Assembly: GCA_050252545.1 (NCBI GenBank)
Contig: JBFWKS010000271.1
Location: 1 to 5,936, forward strand
Length of the DNA stretch: 5,936 bases
Direction of reading: 5' to 3'
Source of the DNA: Patulibacter sp050252545
Lineage (GTDB): Bacteria > Actinomycetota > Thermoleophilia > Solirubrobacterales > Solirubrobacteraceae
The translations under genes were made by a program, and so were the position numbers. Position 1 is the stretch's first letter; every line of letters starts with the position of its first letter. Below the pieces are notes generated by a model that was given only the letters and a program-made list of their open reading frames with translations, was not told the DNA's origin and did no database searches. This document shows positions 5,312 through 5,936 of the stretch, piece after piece.

Positions 5312-5670
5312 CCACCGGCACGCTGCTGCTGGTCGGCGTCGCCGGTGGGGCGGGATCGGCGCTGCGCGTGCTCGTCGACCGACTGGTGCTGCTGCGGGCC
5401 AGCGCGACGTTGCCGCTCGGGATCCTCGTGGTCAACCTGACCGGCGCGCTGCTCCTGGGTCTGCTCACCGGACTCGCCGCCCCGCACGCCACCGCGCTCG
5501 TGCTCGGGGCCGGCCTGCTCGGTGGCTACACCACGTTCTCGACGTGGATGGTCGACACCCTGCGGCTCGCCGAGGGCCGTCGGGTGGCGTGGGCGGCGGC
5601 CAATATCGGGCTCGCGATGGTCCTCGGCGTCGCGGCGATCGCGCTCGGCCGGACGCTGGGCGGCGGCTGA
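5308..5670 (+). CDS. crcB: CrcB/Fluc fluoride ion channel subunit 2
   Basis: This is the second half of a two-gene fluoride channel. At 120 residues it has typical family length with four helices at about 2-22, 33-57, 61-86 and 95-117. Signature blocks are GVAGGAGSALRVLVDRL at 10-26, LPLGILVVNLTGALLLG at 35-51 with Asn43, and GAGLLGGYTTFSTWMVDTLRL at 67-87, with the TTFS helix break at 75-78. Where single-gene Fluc proteins carry a second Phe, this one has Trp80, and its partner has Leu. Fluc dimers are antiparallel; where two genes occur together the products are thought to adopt fixed opposite orientations, and the ATGA overlap with the preceding gene suits 1:1 synthesis. GGTGGAG at 5291-5297, inside the end of the first gene, can serve as ribosome-binding site, ten bases before the ATG. 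The stop codon is followed by the spacer that carries the paired hairpin repeats. Confidence 0.93.
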   Translation: MTTGTLLLVGVAGGAGSALRVLVDRLVLLRASATLPLGILVVNLTGALLLGLLTGLAAPHATALVLGAGLLGGYTTFSTWMVDTLRLAEGRRVAWAAANIGLAMVLGVAAIALGRTLGGG

Positions 5671-5690
5671 GGCACGCGGTACGGGTCCGG

Positions 5691-5747
5691 TGTTCGGGGA
5701 GCGGGGCGGCTGACCGTCGCCGGGCGACGGTGGACCGACCCGCTGTG
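5691..5747. repeat. Direct repeat, copy 1 (57 nt, contains a hairpin)
   Basis: This copy matches the second copy 82 bp downstream at 54 of 57 positions; all three differences are G here and A there. Inside it, ACCGTCGC (5713-5720) pairs perfectly with GCGACGGT (5724-5731) over a 3-base loop, giving a stable 8-bp stem. It begins 20 bp after the stop codon of the second crcB gene and so could terminate that transcript, although there is no T-run. The flanks also share GGTCCGG just upstream, so the duplicated unit may be slightly longer. Confidence 0.85.
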
Positions 5748-5772
5748 TGGTTCAGGGGGCGAGCGGTCCGGG

Positions 5773-5829
5773 TGTTCGGGGAGCGGGGCAGCTGACCGTC
5801 GCCGGACGACGGTGAACCGACCCGCTGTG
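5773..5829. repeat. Direct repeat, copy 2 (57 nt, contains a hairpin)
   Basis: This second copy repeats the first with three transitions. Its hairpin (5795-5813) keeps seven of eight base pairs: one G-to-A change at 5806 opens the last pair and enlarges the loop to five bases, while the stem ACCGTCG/CGACGGT is intact. A 25-base spacer (5748-5772) separates the copies. With a minus-strand gene apparently ending at 5881, the pair lies between convergent genes, where hairpins can stop transcription from both sides. Confidence 0.85.
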
Positions 5830-5880
5830 CGCCCGACGCCGCCGCGACGACCCTCGCGCCGCCGCGCGGGACCCGGGACC
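5830..5880. other. Remainder of the convergent spacer
   Basis: This short GC-rich stretch between the second repeat copy and the putative minus-strand stop codon holds GCGCCGCCGCGCGGG and similar CG-rich runs. I see no gene, promoter or further copy of the repeat in it. Confidence 0.4.
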
Positions 5881-5936
5881 TCACCCCGGTGGCACGGCGA
5901 CCGTCGGGATGACGTCGGTGCGCACGCGCGGCGGGG
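5881..5936 (-). CDS. 3' end of an unidentified gene entering from the right edge
   Basis: Read on the minus strand, the last 17 codons before a TGA at 5883-5881 encode PPRVRTDVIPTVAVPPG. Sixteen of the 17 codons end in G or C, the pattern of coding DNA in this genome, and the peptide alternates hydrophobic and polar residues plausibly for a protein C-terminus. The fragment is too short to name a family, and the other frames of this stretch cannot be excluded. It implies a gene convergent with the crcB pair. Confidence 0.45.
   Translation of the reverse strand, partial: PPRVRTDVIPTVAVPPG

Noticed and set aside
4741..5670. Single fused frame beginning at ATG 4741 and ending with the second crcB gene
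   Set aside because: The first part of that frame is Arg/Gly-rich and out of register with the obvious CrcB motifs of subunit 1. Only its end is real, as the second crcB gene from ATG 5308.
1..5936. Mobile element, phage, toxin-antitoxin, CRISPR or defence system
   Set aside because: No transposase, integrase, terminal inverted repeats, spaced repeat array, tRNA or known defence domain is visible on either strand.

Overview
The window looks like chromosome from a very GC-rich actinomycete. Codon third positions are almost all G or C, stop codons are mostly TGA, and Shine-Dalgarno sequences are sparse. Pseudonocardiales would fit, but the genus is an inference. No rRNA, tRNA, CRISPR array, insertion sequence or phage gene is visible, so most of this is ordinary chromosomal content.

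Left block, minus strand (1-2227): a divergent archaeal-type (ApgM-like) phosphoglycerate mutase/metalloenzyme gene (2227 to 1073) lies just upstream of an ECF sigma factor gene with a C-terminal SnoaL-like domain, of the SigX5/SigG kind (1041 to 1). The 31-bp gap between them carries a well-formed promoter. Its -35 box contains the stop codon of the first gene, and its predicted start point is the A of the sigma-factor ATG, which implies a leaderless mRNA.

Centre, plus strand (2372-4069): after a 144-bp divergent intergenic region comes a 565-residue exported or membrane-anchored protein. It is acidic and low in complexity, lacks Lys, Cys and Tyr, and has an RR-type N-terminal signal. I do not recognise its family. 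A 10-bp hairpin starts one base after its stop codon.

Right block, plus strand (4201-5670): a small four-helix membrane protein is followed by a GC-rich spacer able to form hairpins, then two crcB/Fluc fluoride-channel genes joined by an ATGA start/stop overlap. The two channel proteins probably form a heterodimeric Fluc channel that exports fluoride from the cytoplasm. Each has a different residue in place of the second Phe of the usual pore 'Phe box', and the first has an odd Gly-rich tail with poorer codon usage.

Right edge (5671-5936): a spacer with two near-identical 57-nt direct repeats, each containing a perfect hairpin, followed by what looks like the last 17 codons of a minus-strand gene entering from the right. 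The repeats would then sit between convergent genes, where a bidirectional terminator is expected.

I did not find a convincing new multi-gene system. The points most worth checking are the leaderless promoter embedded in a stop codon, the twin hairpin repeat, the unusual secreted protein and the asymmetric crcB pair.
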